DNA of 32,954 bases from Methylovulum psychrotolerans (GTDB taxonomy: Bacteria; Pseudomonadota; Gammaproteobacteria; Methylococcales; Methylomonadaceae): positions 931,109 through 964,062 of the forward strand of contig NZ_PGFZ01000001.1 of NCBI RefSeq assembly GCF_002923755.1, given 5' to 3'. Of the stretch, positions 24,219-32,759 are shown piece by piece (position 1 is the stretch's first letter; every line of letters begins with the position of its first letter). A program made the position numbers and the translations under genes. The notes beneath the pieces are model-generated. The model searched no databases. It was not told where the DNA came from and saw only the letters and a list, made by a program, of their open reading frames with translations.

Positions 24219-26021
24219 TTATGGGTCCACTATACGCTGCCTGTCCAAAGCTTTTTTAAAGACCCGCAAGGTATTCAGTTCGACTAGGGATTTGCCCGCT
24301 GTCATATTTTGCCCATGCCGACGCACATGCAGCGTCACCGCTTCGGGACGGGCAATGGCCAATGCACAGGCACTGGCGCGGTTAAACCAGTCGGTATCCT
24401 CGGCAAAACGCAACTCGCTATCAAACAAACCCACACGGGTAAAGGCGCTGCGCCGATATAAGCCCGCGCCAATATAAAAGCGGAATGCTTCGCCGGGATT
24501 ACCGACCATATCATAACCGTTGTGTTCAGCATTATGCACCAGCAATTGTGCCCGGCCATGGACAGCATCCAATGCCGGATCGTTAAGCAAAACTTCCGCC
24601 AGCATCAGCAAATTGCCTTCCGGCCACAGATCATCCACATCCAAAAAAGCGATAAAATCACCTGACGCATCCTTAATGCCGCGATTACGCGCCGCCGCCG
24701 CCCCAGCATTTTCCTGCCGGAAAAACCGGACATCCACGGGCAATTGCGCCACAACGGCTTCAATATCATCGGTAGAACCATCATCAACGACAATAATCTC
24801 CAAGGTCGGATAGTGTTGCGCCAAGACATTGGCTATCGCTTCAGGCAAAAAGCTGGCCCCGTTATAAACAGGGATAATGACGCTCAGCAAGGGCTTAGTA
24901 AATTCAACGGCAGAACTTTCCACAGCGGCCAACTTTGCGATGTCCACCGCACCCGTTTGCAACAAATGGCTGATTGCCGCCGGAACGGCACTGATGTCAC
25001 TGCCTAAAGCCATACCCAAACAAGGCACATTGTTCAGTAACGTATCGATAAATTCATAGGTTTTACGCCCGGCATAAGGCAATTGCGACAGCGTGGTGAA
25101 CGCAGCGGCACTGCGCAATGCCAATTTGGCTATAGGCTGGAAACGGGTTTCGGCAATACTGCCAAAATGCGGGGCAACAACCGTTTTTAGCGGCAAAGAC
25201 AGGCGGATTTGCCCCTGATAAGCCGGCCACAATTGCAAGACAGCTTTTTCCCTATCGAGATGGCGAGTATTGGTAAGCGATGCCGCCAAACCCGGAAACT
25301 GCCGCAACTGCTCAGGCACCAGCTTAGCGGTGGCATAAAGGCTGTAGACCCGTGGCTCCGGGTTCAGCCCGACCACCAGATAATCATCGGCAAGATAATG
25401 CAATCCGGCGGCCAAGCCTGCCAAAGCCGTTGTCGATTTGCCGACCCCACCCTTGCCGGTGATCAGCAACGCGCCATTCTCATCACCTAAGGCGGCGGCA
25501 TGTAACAACTGGTGGCCGCACTGCGCCATCCACCAATGGAATAAGGTGCGTAACGGCGAAGCATCGCACCAATAAGGTAAGGCCGCAGGGTCTTGTACCC
25601 AATAAATGGCATGGCTGCTGGTCAAATCCATCAGATTAACCGAACACTCAATCCAATGGAAAGCCGTACGGATACGCGGGCTGTTCATGCCCCAAATATC
25701 ACCACGATCGGTAAAACACTGTTGGGGAAACGGTGGCGGCGGCATTGCTATGTGCGTCGAAGTGCTGTCCCAAATATGAAACGTCATATCCGGCCCGCGT
25801 ATCGGCGTGACTTCCAAATGCGCCAAGGCCGCGCCAAAATGCCCCAACAAGGCTTCGCCTGCATAGACTAGGCGAATTAGCGTCCCGGCTAACTGCAAAT
25901 GGCGGATAACAACACCCGTCTGCGCCTCGGCACGCATGGCACAGTCCATAACTTGATCAAAAAATGCTATCTGGGCGGCTTCAGAAAAAGCCGGGGTATC
26001 GGAAAGGTGTGCGTGGTCCAT
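24219..26021 (-). CDS. HPr-kinase-like/GT2 glycosyltransferase fusion (3' end altered by IS copy 2)
   Basis: About 600 residues. N-terminal ~370 residues match the HPrK-related kinase family seen with PqqD proteins, including Walker A GKGGVGKST at 189-197 and ADDYLVV downstream. C-terminal ~220 residues form a GT-A/GT2 domain: SVIIPVYNG at ~380, VVDDGSTDD with the DD near 413, NAGAAAARNRG and FLDVDDLW, then ED-type DTDWFNRA and an RRHGQN tail shared with the two neighbouring GT2 proteins. The join of a kinase and a glycosyltransferase in one chain is unusual. The last residues (IVDP) come from the IS end; the native C-terminus was VAVLPNNNGD. Activity may survive, since only about ten residues are replaced. 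It starts 22 bases after the ABC gene stops. Confidence 0.85.
   Translation of the reverse strand: MDHAHLSDTPAFSEAAQIAFFDQVMDCAMRAEAQTGVVIRHLQLAGTLIRLVYAGEALLGHFGAALAHLEVTPIRGPDMTFHIWDSTSTHIAMPPPPFPQQCFTDRGDIWGMNSPRIRTAFHWIECSVNLMDLTSSHAIYWVQDPAALPYWCDASPLRTLFHWWMAQCGHQLLHAAALGDENGALLITGKGGVGKSTTALAGLAAGLHYLADDYLVVGLNPEPRVYSLYATAKLVPEQLRQFPGLAASLTNTRHLDREKAVLQLWPAYQGQIRLSLPLKTVVAPHFGSIAETRFQPIAKLALRSAAAFTTLSQLPYAGRKTYEFIDTLLNNVPCLGMALGSDISAVPAAISHLLQTGAVDIAKLAAVESSAVEFTKPLLSVIIPVYNGASFLPEAIANVLAQHYPTLEIIVVDDGSTDDIEAVVAQLPVDVRFFRQENAGAAAARNRGIKDASGDFIAFLDVDDLWPEGNLLMLAEVLLNDPALDAVHGRAQLLVHNAEHNGYDMVGNPGEAFRFYIGAGLYRRSAFTRVGLFDSELRFAEDTDWFNRASACALAIARPEAVTLHVRRHGQNMTAGKSLVELNTLRVFKKALDRQRIVDP
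24235..24237. repeat. Target-site duplication (CGC), right of IS copy 2
   Basis: It matches CGC at 22901-22903. Confidence 0.85.
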
Positions 26022-26043
26022 GAAGATAATTGCTTAAGCTGAG

Positions 26044-27777
26044 TCAAAGAGGGTTTGTTTTTTGCACCCGCTCCAAACGGCCTTGGTGCAAACGGTATAC
26101 CTGATCGGCGCAGGCAACCACGTCAGGATCATGGCTGACGATAAGAATCGTCGGATGGTAAGGCGCGTTGACCAGCCCTGCCATTAATTGGGCAATCGCC
26201 CCGACATCCAGATGATTAGTGGGTTCATCGAGAATCAACAGCGCAGGCTCGGCCAATAAAGCGCTGGCAATGCCCAGCCGCTGCCGCTCGCCGCCTGACA
26301 ATAACATGCCGCCTTCGCCAATTTCGGTCGCATACCCATCCGGTAACGCATTAATGAACGTCTCCGCCAACGCCAACCGGGCAGCGGCGGCGACTTGCGC
26401 CATGCTGGCCTCAGGTCGGCCATAACACAGGTTTTCCAATATCGTGCCGGAAAAAATCCCCGGTTGCTGCATCACCACCCCCATAGCCTTCCGTAAACCC
26501 GCCATATCAAGGTCATCGTAAGCAACGCCGCTGGCATAGAGCTGACCCTGCTGGGGCTTACAAAAACCGACCAGCAAATTGAGCAGCGTGGTTTTACCTG
26601 TACCGTTCGCACCGACAATCGCAATTTTACTACCCGCCGGAATCTCCAAATCCACAGACCGCAACACCGTATGGCTACCGTAAGCAAAGGTCACGCCCCG
26701 CAAAGACAAACTGCCGTCAAACGCCAGCAGACGCTGGCCTTGATACGGCTCTATTTCGCCTTCATGCAGCACACCGTATAGCTTTATTAAGGCCTCATTG
26801 CCCGTGATCAGTTCGGGTAAACCGCCGATCACATTATCGGCTTGACCGTTCAGCAAACCGGCGGCGACATAGAACGTCAGCAAATCGCCTAAACTCATTG
26901 TGCCTTGGGCGACGCTTACCCCGCCCGCCACCATAATCATAATGCCCGCGAATCCGGTCAAATTACGCTGTATTTGTCCATGCCACGCGTAACTCATCGC
27001 CATACGCTTACCCGTGCCGCTCAGTTCGTCAAGACATTGCCGCTGACTCTCCTGCTCTTGGCCGACACAGGCTTTCAGGCGGATCATATCCATATACCTC
27101 AAAGCAAAACGCGTCCGCTTACTGAACAGCTCAAATGCCGACTGAAACAACTGCACATCCCGTTTCACGGACAGGCCGACCCGCCGCGAAGCCCACAGCA
27201 AGACTGGCAAGACCAGCACCGCCAACGCCACCAGTTGCCAATTCAATATCAGCAATACACACAGCAACACCAACCCGGTCGCCACCGCCGGCAACATACC
27301 CGATAACAAGCGGTTGCTCAGGTTATCAAAACGCTCACTGTCCAAAACAATACGGCTATGTAACTGGTCAATATCGGCATGGCTAATAGTCTCCCGCGAC
27401 AAAACTGCCAGCCTGGCCAACACATCACGCCGCAATTGGCCGACGACCTCTTTAATAATCCCCAGGATAAAGTGCCGCAACCACAAGCCGACGGCACTGT
27501 GCAGCAAACGCATGACCACCACGCCCAAACCTAGCCATAGCAAGCCGGACACATTACCCTGCGGCAAAGCGTGGTCGAACAACTGCCGGATCATAAACAG
27601 AATAGGTATGACCATTAACGATTGCAAAGCAGCGGCCAAAGCGTAGGCCAGCAACTGCCGCCAACAATGCCGATAGTAATGGCGGAACAAGCCTAGCGCA
27701 TTCTTATCGAACAGATTAAAGCGCTGCCAGTGTTGATGCAGCCATATCCGCACGGCACTCAAACTAGCCGCCGCCAT
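26044..27777 (-). CDS. ABC exporter (fused membrane and ATPase domains)
   Basis: From ATG 27777 this is a 577-residue half-transporter: six membrane helices (~40-320), then an ABC ATPase with Walker A GANGTGKTT, signature LSGGERQRLG, Walker B LLILDEP followed by TNHLD, and the H-loop IVSHD. The layout matches type-I exporters of peptides, lipids or glycans. It lacks an N-terminal C39 peptidase, so it does not cleave a leader peptide. The frame is open further upstream to 27828 with a poor start codon; ATG 27777 overlaps the 3' end of the nucleotidyltransferase gene by 19 bases. It probably exports or flips the product of the operon. Confidence 0.87.
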   Translation of the reverse strand: MAAASLSAVRIWLHQHWQRFNLFDKNALGLFRHYYRHCWRQLLAYALAAALQSLMVIPILFMIRQLFDHALPQGNVSGLLWLGLGVVVMRLLHSAVGLWLRHFILGIIKEVVGQLRRDVLARLAVLSRETISHADIDQLHSRIVLDSERFDNLSNRLLSGMLPAVATGLVLLCVLLILNWQLVALAVLVLPVLLWASRRVGLSVKRDVQLFQSAFELFSKRTRFALRYMDMIRLKACVGQEQESQRQCLDELSGTGKRMAMSYAWHGQIQRNLTGFAGIMIMVAGGVSVAQGTMSLGDLLTFYVAAGLLNGQADNVIGGLPELITGNEALIKLYGVLHEGEIEPYQGQRLLAFDGSLSLRGVTFAYGSHTVLRSVDLEIPAGSKIAIVGANGTGKTTLLNLLVGFCKPQQGQLYASGVAYDDLDMAGLRKAMGVVMQQPGIFSGTILENLCYGRPEASMAQVAAAARLALAETFINALPDGYATEIGEGGMLLSGGERQRLGIASALLAEPALLILDEPTNHLDVGAIAQLMAGLVNAPYHPTILIVSHDPDVVACADQVYRLHQGRLERVQKTNPL

Positions 27778-28901
27778 AGCCCGGCCAATACCGTGGGCAG
27801 GATTTCCAACCGTCCCCGCAAGCGCCAACGATAGCGCAGATAATGGGAATAGCCATTCAAAAACGGCAACAGGCTATCCGTATCCGCCAGACCGCAATAT
27901 TCGGCAAAAATCACCCATTGTTTCGTCAAAGGATGTTCATACCAACGCCCCCGTTCGCTGAGAATGACCCCATTTTCGATACGTTCGCGCCAACTACGCC
28001 GCAGAGGATTATGTAAACGCCCAACCACGGCTTCGGGCAGTTCCAAGGCGAAATGTTCCGACAAATAACCTAAGCCCAACGCCAAACGCTGGCTCAGACG
28101 CTGGGCATCAGCAAAAGCGAACAAACGCTGCCAATCCACATCGCCCCCGCGTTGCTTTAAAATCATCAATGCGTCGGGAATCCAGCGTATCGGCGTTTCC
28201 TCATTCCACCGCATACCATGTAAAATCGTATGCGCCAGCAAAGCGGTCGGCGCCAATTGCCAAACCATGACCCCTTGAAAATCCAAAGTCTCGACATCTT
28301 CCCAAAACCAAGTATCGGCGGCGGCGTTCAGTCCGTCCCGCGAAATATGAAAATGCACATCCAAACGCTGATTAAGGTTACGCACACAGCCGATGGCATG
28401 TTGATAACGCAGATCATCCGCTGAAGGGTCCGGCCCCGTATCCCAGCCTATTTCCCGCAATAACGCCAAAGCCTTCGGTAACTGCCCGATACGGACAGCC
28501 AGGTCAATATCGGACATAGGGCGCAAAGCGTAATTGCCATAATACGTTAACGCCAAGGGTGCGCCTTTCAGCAACAGCAAATCCACTCCGCCTTGCTGAA
28601 GATGCTGCACTAACGGCAACACATCAAAAAATAACTGCTGGTTTTCACACCAAAACCGTCGGTACACCCCTTTTAACCTGCCCATCAAAGGGTCTTTTGC
28701 CCCTAGCCGCAGTAAATTATGATAAACCAACGGCAACAACCGCAATACCGGATAACCCAGTTCAGCATCCAAATCAATGCCCGCCCGCCAATCACAAAAT
28801 GCCCGGATGGCCTTATCATCAGCAAGCAACGCGGCTTGCAGCAAATGCAATTGTTCCGCAGAAGGCCATAAATGCACAGAATGTCGCAGTTGCACTGACA
28901 T
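27759..28901 (-). CDS. Nucleotidyltransferase-family protein (NTP_transf_5-like)
   Basis: This 380-residue protein has a nucleotidyltransferase core: LLLKGAPLALTYYGN followed by PMSDIDLAVR, with the paired aspartates D131 and D133 that bind metal. The N- and C-terminal helical regions fit the NTP_transf_5 family, often found next to PqqD and HPr-kinase-like proteins in peptide or exopolysaccharide clusters. Its substrate is unknown. The ATG directly abuts the stop of the preceding GT2 gene (TAA-ATG), which means tight translational coupling, and its 3' end overlaps the ABC gene. Confidence 0.82.
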   Translation of the reverse strand: MSVQLRHSVHLWPSAEQLHLLQAALLADDKAIRAFCDWRAGIDLDAELGYPVLRLLPLVYHNLLRLGAKDPLMGRLKGVYRRFWCENQQLFFDVLPLVQHLQQGGVDLLLLKGAPLALTYYGNYALRPMSDIDLAVRIGQLPKALALLREIGWDTGPDPSADDLRYQHAIGCVRNLNQRLDVHFHISRDGLNAAADTWFWEDVETLDFQGVMVWQLAPTALLAHTILHGMRWNEETPIRWIPDALMILKQRGGDVDWQRLFAFADAQRLSQRLALGLGYLSEHFALELPEAVVGRLHNPLRRSWRERIENGVILSERGRWYEHPLTKQWVIFAEYCGLADTDSLLPFLNGYSHYLRYRWRLRGRLEILPTVLAGLWRRLV

Positions 28902-29618
28902 TTAAGCCTCCGTTGAGGCTTGCAGACCGGGATCGGCCCGCCGCCTAGCCATAGCCGCATGTAAGATATGCAGATAATCGCGTTGTAAGCACTGGGTTTT
29001 CCTGACCGTATTCACCGTATGGATACGTCGGCGCAACACTACCGAACCGACTTGCCCAAAGGCAATATGCCGCTCCTGCGCCCGCGCAATCCAGTCCATC
29101 GTTTCTCCTACTTGCCACTCGCCATTAAATCCGCCTACCCGTGTAAACACTGACTGCCGCACCAAGAGTCCCCCCGCTAAACGCCCGGATTGGATACCCG
29201 GCAATTCCGCCAATTGCTGTTGCTCGGCAACGGATAACTCCGGGCTGACAAACGCCTCAATCAACCCGAACACCCCGTCCAAAGCGGGCGTGTCGGCAAA
29301 TGCCGCTAGCCGGGCAGACAAACTGTCCGTCGGCCAGTAATCATCGGCATCCAGAAAAGCAATAAAGTCACCCTGCGCCTGTTGTACCCCTGCGTTACGG
29401 CTGGCAGCGATACCCTGATGGCTATGGCGGATACAGGTGACGATACCGCCATAACCCTCAGCGATCTCGGCACTGGTATCGGTCGAGCCATCATCAATCA
29501 CCAACACTTCATAAGGCAATACTTGCTGCGCCAATAAACTGTCCAAAGCTTCAGGCAAATAAGCGGCGGTGTTGTAACACGGCACAATCACACTGACACG
29601 GGGTGGTTTATTCATCAA
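28902..29618 (-). CDS. GT2-family glycosyltransferase (second in operon)
   Basis: 238 residues with the GT-A fold: SVIVPCYNTAAYL, VIDDGSTDTS, RNAGVQQAQGDFIAFLDADDYW and the later GETMDWIARA region, ending with LRRRIHTVN. Soluble, without membrane helices. It overlaps the preceding GT2 gene by 11 bases and abuts the nucleotidyltransferase gene. It likely transfers a sugar during synthesis of the product made by this operon. Confidence 0.9.
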   Translation of the reverse strand: MMNKPPRVSVIVPCYNTAAYLPEALDSLLAQQVLPYEVLVIDDGSTDTSAEIAEGYGGIVTCIRHSHQGIAASRNAGVQQAQGDFIAFLDADDYWPTDSLSARLAAFADTPALDGVFGLIEAFVSPELSVAEQQQLAELPGIQSGRLAGGLLVRQSVFTRVGGFNGEWQVGETMDWIARAQERHIAFGQVGSVVLRRRIHTVNTVRKTQCLQRDYLHILHAAMARRRADPGLQASTEA

Positions 29619-30348
29619 TAGCCTTTCCTGTCCGTTTACGCTGAATAGAACGGCGTAAGGCGCGTAATAGCAAATGGTTAATATCAGGGTTCAGTAATGA
29701 ACTGTTCCGGTCATGGACACGTTTGCGCACCAGCACCTCCGGCAACATCATCGGCGTAAATCCCGCATCTAACGTCCGCGCAAACCAATCACTGTCTTCC
29801 CCTACCGCAAAACTGGCATCAAAACCGCCTACGCTCATAAACAGCTCCCGCCGCGCCACCAACGCCTCCATAATCCAACCGGGCCGCGCCGCCACCAATA
29901 GCTCCTGCCGAAAACCTTCCGGCACGGCACTACCCGAATGCAGAAAATGCTCGACCAAACCTAAGCTATAGGCAAATTGCGGATGAGCTTGCAAGGCAGC
30001 AAGCTGACGATCCAATTTATGGGGCATCCACTCATCATCATGGGAGATAAAGGCGATAAAGTCACCCTGCGCTTGGGCAATGCCTTCGTTATAGGCATTG
30101 GGTATGCCGTGGGAGATTTGCGGGCAGATCCGCACTTTCGGAAATTGCTGGGCGATACTGACCGTCGCATCGTCAGAACCGCCATCAATAACCAGTATCT
30201 CAAGGGGTTGAAGGTCAGACAGATAGATGCTGCGTAAGGCATCAGCGATAAAATCAGCCCCATTACGGACAATTAAAATGACGCTGACGGCGGGTGTGTT
30301 CTCGCTCTCAGAGACAGAAGCAGGCTCTGCTAATGGGACACTGGACAT
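29608..30348 (-). CDS. GT2-family glycosyltransferase (first in operon)
   Basis: 246 residues, GT-A fold: SVILIVRNGADFI, VIDGGSDDATV, YNEGIAQAQGDFIAFISHDDEW and a later GEDSDWFARTLD region, ending with VRKRVHDRNSS. It starts 14 bases after the PqqD-like gene and overlaps the next GT2 gene by 11 bases. It is clearly paralogous to the next GT2 and to the GT2 part of the fusion, all three sharing the R-x-H-x-x-N tail. Confidence 0.9.
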   Translation of the reverse strand: MSSVPLAEPASVSESENTPAVSVILIVRNGADFIADALRSIYLSDLQPLEILVIDGGSDDATVSIAQQFPKVRICPQISHGIPNAYNEGIAQAQGDFIAFISHDDEWMPHKLDRQLAALQAHPQFAYSLGLVEHFLHSGSAVPEGFRQELLVAARPGWIMEALVARRELFMSVGGFDASFAVGEDSDWFARTLDAGFTPMMLPEVLVRKRVHDRNSSLLNPDINHLLLRALRRSIQRKRTGKAIDE

Positions 30349-30362
30349 GATGAAGTTAAGGC

Positions 30363-30824
30363 TTACTCAGCGGGGCGGGAAGGTTTGGCGACAGGCCAAC
30401 CCTGCTCGGCAATGTCGTGGATAGGATCTAACAACAGCAAATCCTGCATATCCGAAAAAACCTCCAATACCGGAGGCGAGGTAAACTTATCAAGCAAGGG
30501 CTGCCCCATGATCTGGTCAGCAGCCCAAGTATTCGGCCCTTGGGCCACCATAGCCTGTGACACCAGATCATTATCAAGCAAACTTTTGATAAACAAAAGA
30601 CTTTGCCCAATCATTGACGGTATGTCGCCATTATAGACATCAGTCAGCAACGCGAGCATTTCATCTTGGCTACAGCCCTTTTCCAGTGCCGACCACAGAA
30701 AAACCCCCGTATCGCGCACACTGTAATAATTACCTGATTTAAGATTCATGATGACCAGTTCGCCATCAATTAACTCACTGACAATATAAGGGCTGTTAAC
30801 CTTGAATATACCTTTCTGTTCCAT
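30363..30824 (-). CDS. PqqD-family protein (putative peptide-binding RRE)
   Basis: This 153-residue protein carries a PqqD-like domain over residues ~10-90: a VSELIDGELVIMNLKSGNYY segment, DTGVFLWSALEKG and a following helical part. PqqD domains bind leader peptides or act as adaptors for radical SAM and kinase enzymes. The C-terminal ~55 residues are an extra region of unknown role. It is the first gene of the operon and has a ~570-base regulatory region upstream. Known HPr-kinase-related systems of proteobacteria include a PqqD family member, so this fits the rest of the operon. Confidence 0.85.
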   Translation of the reverse strand: MEQKGIFKVNSPYIVSELIDGELVIMNLKSGNYYSVRDTGVFLWSALEKGCSQDEMLALLTDVYNGDIPSMIGQSLLFIKSLLDNDLVSQAMVAQGPNTWAADQIMGQPLLDKFTSPPVLEVFSDMQDLLLLDPIHDIAEQGWPVAKPSRPAE

Positions 30825-31396
30825 GATGTAAACTTCGCAAAAATTAAGAAATAGGCTTTTTAAAGCTAAGCCTTAGCTAACTTGAAACTGCGTAGCTTTT
30901 GTTAACAAGCTATAACATTACAAAACACATGACATTGTTCAAGCCGTGCCTTCGTGTCCCTTGGGGAAATGACGCTTTTGTAACTAGGAATTTCAAGATG
31001 AATGGATTGCTATACTGTCCTAATAGGCCATTAAAGTCCAGCATCACAAAGACAAAAACCACCATTAAGCACCATAGCCCACTATCCGCGAAGGCAGATA
31101 CTTATTAATGGTATTTATAATCAACAATTTAAAAATACCATTTAAACTATACTGTTATCTGTTGATGATAACACTCTGCGGCAGAAGATACCTCTATTTG
31201 CCTTTTCCGGGAATAACAGCATAACTCAGGTGATTTTTCGAAGCAGGACAGCCGCAACAATAGCCGATTATTTTTCAGACCTGTTGATGCTGATAGGTGA
31301 TGGCAGGCAAGCAGAAGCACTTTGCCTGCCTTAAACAATAAAGTGGTTTTCTATACCGGATGACTAGATGCCGAGCTTGCCCAGCGATTAAGCCTA
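30825..31396. other. Regulatory region upstream of the PqqD/GT2/HPrK operon
   Basis: No supported gene. It contains three inverted repeats: AATGGTATTT/AAATACCATT (31107-31116 and 31133-31142), TGTTATC/GATAACA (31153-31159 and 31167-31173) and the G+C-rich hairpin at 31302-31330 described separately. Short frames exist on both strands (for example a 63-codon cysteine-containing frame at 31147-31338, minus) but none has an ATG with a ribosome-binding site. The promoter of the operon should lie here. Confidence 0.5.
31302..31330 (-). terminator. Hairpin downstream of metF
   Basis: GGCAGGCAA/TTGCCTGCC with an 11-base internal part that can itself pair (GC-AGAA-GC). It lies ~70 bases after the metF stop. 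No T-run follows on the minus strand, so it may be a weak terminator or processing stem. Confidence 0.5.
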
Positions 31397-32239
31397 CTAA
31401 CGGAGCCCGTCCAATATCGCCAAAGTCAACGCCGATTGGTTCATGGTGTAAAAATGCAGCCCCGGTGCACCATTATCCAGCAAGCGTTGGCATAATTCCG
31501 TCACCAACTCCAAACCGAACGCCTGTACCGAAGCGCGGTCATCACCGTAGCTCTCCAGCTTTTTCCGCATCCAACGCGGAATGTCCGCCCCGCACATTTC
31601 CGAAAACCGGAACAACTGGGTATATTGGCTAATCGGCATAATGCCCGGCACAATAGGAATATCAATGCCGTGCTTGGCGCAATTATCAATAAAATAAAAA
31701 TACGCTTCGGCATTATAAAAATACTGGGTAATGGCGGCATTCGCCCCCGCTTCCACCTTACGCTTAAAATTCTTAAAATCTTCCGTGGCATTCAGTGCCT
31801 GTGGATGCACTTCAGGATAAGCGGCGACATGGATTTGGAAATGGTCGCCCGTCTCCTCACGGATAAAGCCGACCAACTCATTGGCATAACGGAACTCGCC
31901 CGCCGACATCATGCCTGACGGCAAATCACCGCGCAGGGCAACAATCTTACTGATGCCGTTATCCTGATAATCTTGCAAAATAGTGCGGATACTGTGCTTG
32001 GTCGAGGCGACACACGACAAATGCGGTGCCGCCGCTATGCCCTTGGTCTGAATATCGACCACCGTATCAAAAGTCTTATCACGGGTCGAACCGCCCGCCC
32101 CAAACGTCACCGAGAAAAAATCCGGCTGACGTTCCGCCAATTGGCTCTGCACCAACTGTAAACTGGCCGTCCCTTCGTGGGTTTTTGGCGGGTAAAACTC
32201 AAAACTGAACAACTGCGGATGGTGTTTTTGTGTGTGCAT
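31397..32239 (-). CDS. metF: Methylenetetrahydrofolate reductase
   Basis: This 280-residue flavoenzyme reduces 5,10-methylene-THF to 5-methyl-THF for methionine synthesis. Family features are FSFEFYPPKT at the N-terminus, DFFSVTFGAGGSTRDKT, HLSCVASTK, VALRGDLP, AAYPEVHP, AITQYFYNAEAYFYFID and PIVPGIMPI. Length is normal for bacterial MetF, and all the substrate- and FAD-binding segments are present. The start is clear but has only a weak ribosome-binding site. It is a single gene between vapBC and the operon regulatory region. Confidence 0.97.
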   Translation of the reverse strand: MHTQKHHPQLFSFEFYPPKTHEGTASLQLVQSQLAERQPDFFSVTFGAGGSTRDKTFDTVVDIQTKGIAAAPHLSCVASTKHSIRTILQDYQDNGISKIVALRGDLPSGMMSAGEFRYANELVGFIREETGDHFQIHVAAYPEVHPQALNATEDFKNFKRKVEAGANAAITQYFYNAEAYFYFIDNCAKHGIDIPIVPGIMPISQYTQLFRFSEMCGADIPRWMRKKLESYGDDRASVQAFGLELVTELCQRLLDNGAPGLHFYTMNQSALTLAILDGLR

Positions 32240-32316
32240 GTTATATCCGTGGCTAAACTGAGTGTTTAGGATGGGGGAAGGATCTGCCCCGATTGAAACA
32301 AGTCCAAAGAAAATTT

Positions 32317-32341
32317 ACCTGCGCATCCAAAACAAGCAGGT
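32317..32341 (-). terminator. Possible terminator after vapC
   Basis: Inverted repeat ACCTGC/GCAGGT followed on the minus strand by AAATTTTC, 11 bases beyond the vapC stop. Stem is short (6 bp) with a long loop, so support is modest. Confidence 0.35.
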
Positions 32342-32351
32342 TTTATCGGCA

Positions 32352-32759
32352 CTAATTGACAATCAATTTATATAGCTTAATTGGCAAGTGCTTTTGATAA
32401 TTATAAAAATCTTTATCGGTAGTATAAATTTGCATTTGCAAGCGTACTGCAACGGCACAAATTAAAAAATCAACAGATGAACCTTGAACACCATTTTTTC
32501 GGCAAATATTAGCAAACATTGCCGCTTGAATATAATCCGCGTCTATCACCCGAACATTTTCAAAGCCGCTCAATTTATTTTTTAACGCTTCAAACTTATT
32601 AAGGTCACTATATCCCGACAAGATTTCTTGCCGTATAGCCCCTATAAGAGCAACACGCCGCTCTATAATTAGCCTCTTAAAGCTTTCTATATAGTTTTCA
32701 AAATCAGCATTATTAGACCTAAAAGCATAAGACCAAATAGGCGTATCAACCAATACCAT
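32352..32759 (-). CDS. vapC: VapC-type PIN-domain toxin
   Basis: This 135-residue PIN ribonuclease has conserved acidic residues in MVLVDTPIWS (first Asp), AIRQEILSG (Glu), SSVDFLICAVAV (Asp) and YTTDKDF (Asp), forming the metal site. ATG 32759 overlaps the antitoxin stop by one base (TGATG). Such toxins cut tRNA or rRNA when the antitoxin decays. The gene appears intact. Confidence 0.9.
   Translation of the reverse strand: MVLVDTPIWSYAFRSNNADFENYIESFKRLIIERRVALIGAIRQEILSGYSDLNKFEALKNKLSGFENVRVIDADYIQAAMFANICRKNGVQGSSVDFLICAVAVRLQMQIYTTDKDFYNYQKHLPIKLYKLIVN

Larger units (their letters stand above)
22904..24234 (-). mobile_element. IS3-family insertion sequence, copy 2 (inverted)
   Basis: 1331 bp, the same length and ends as copy 1 (TTAAGTGG... 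and ...CCACTATA), but in the opposite orientation. Flanked by CGC on both sides. It interrupts the 3' end of the HPr-kinase/GT2 gene. Protein-level comparison shows one difference from copy 1 (OrfA residue 37, one base change), so the two copies diverged very recently. Confidence 0.95.

Noticed and set aside
9501-24234. Composite transposon formed by the two IS copies
   Set aside because: Each copy has its own matched target duplication, so they inserted one by one and the region between did not move as a unit.
30899-31108. 69-codon plus-strand frame beside the operon promoter
   Set aside because: No ribosome-binding site, irregular composition and no recognisable domain; probably chance.
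31147-31338. 63-codon cysteine-containing frame on the minus strand, considered as a precursor peptide
   Set aside because: It starts at TTG without a ribosome-binding site, overlaps hairpins and lacks a recognisable leader; support was insufficient.
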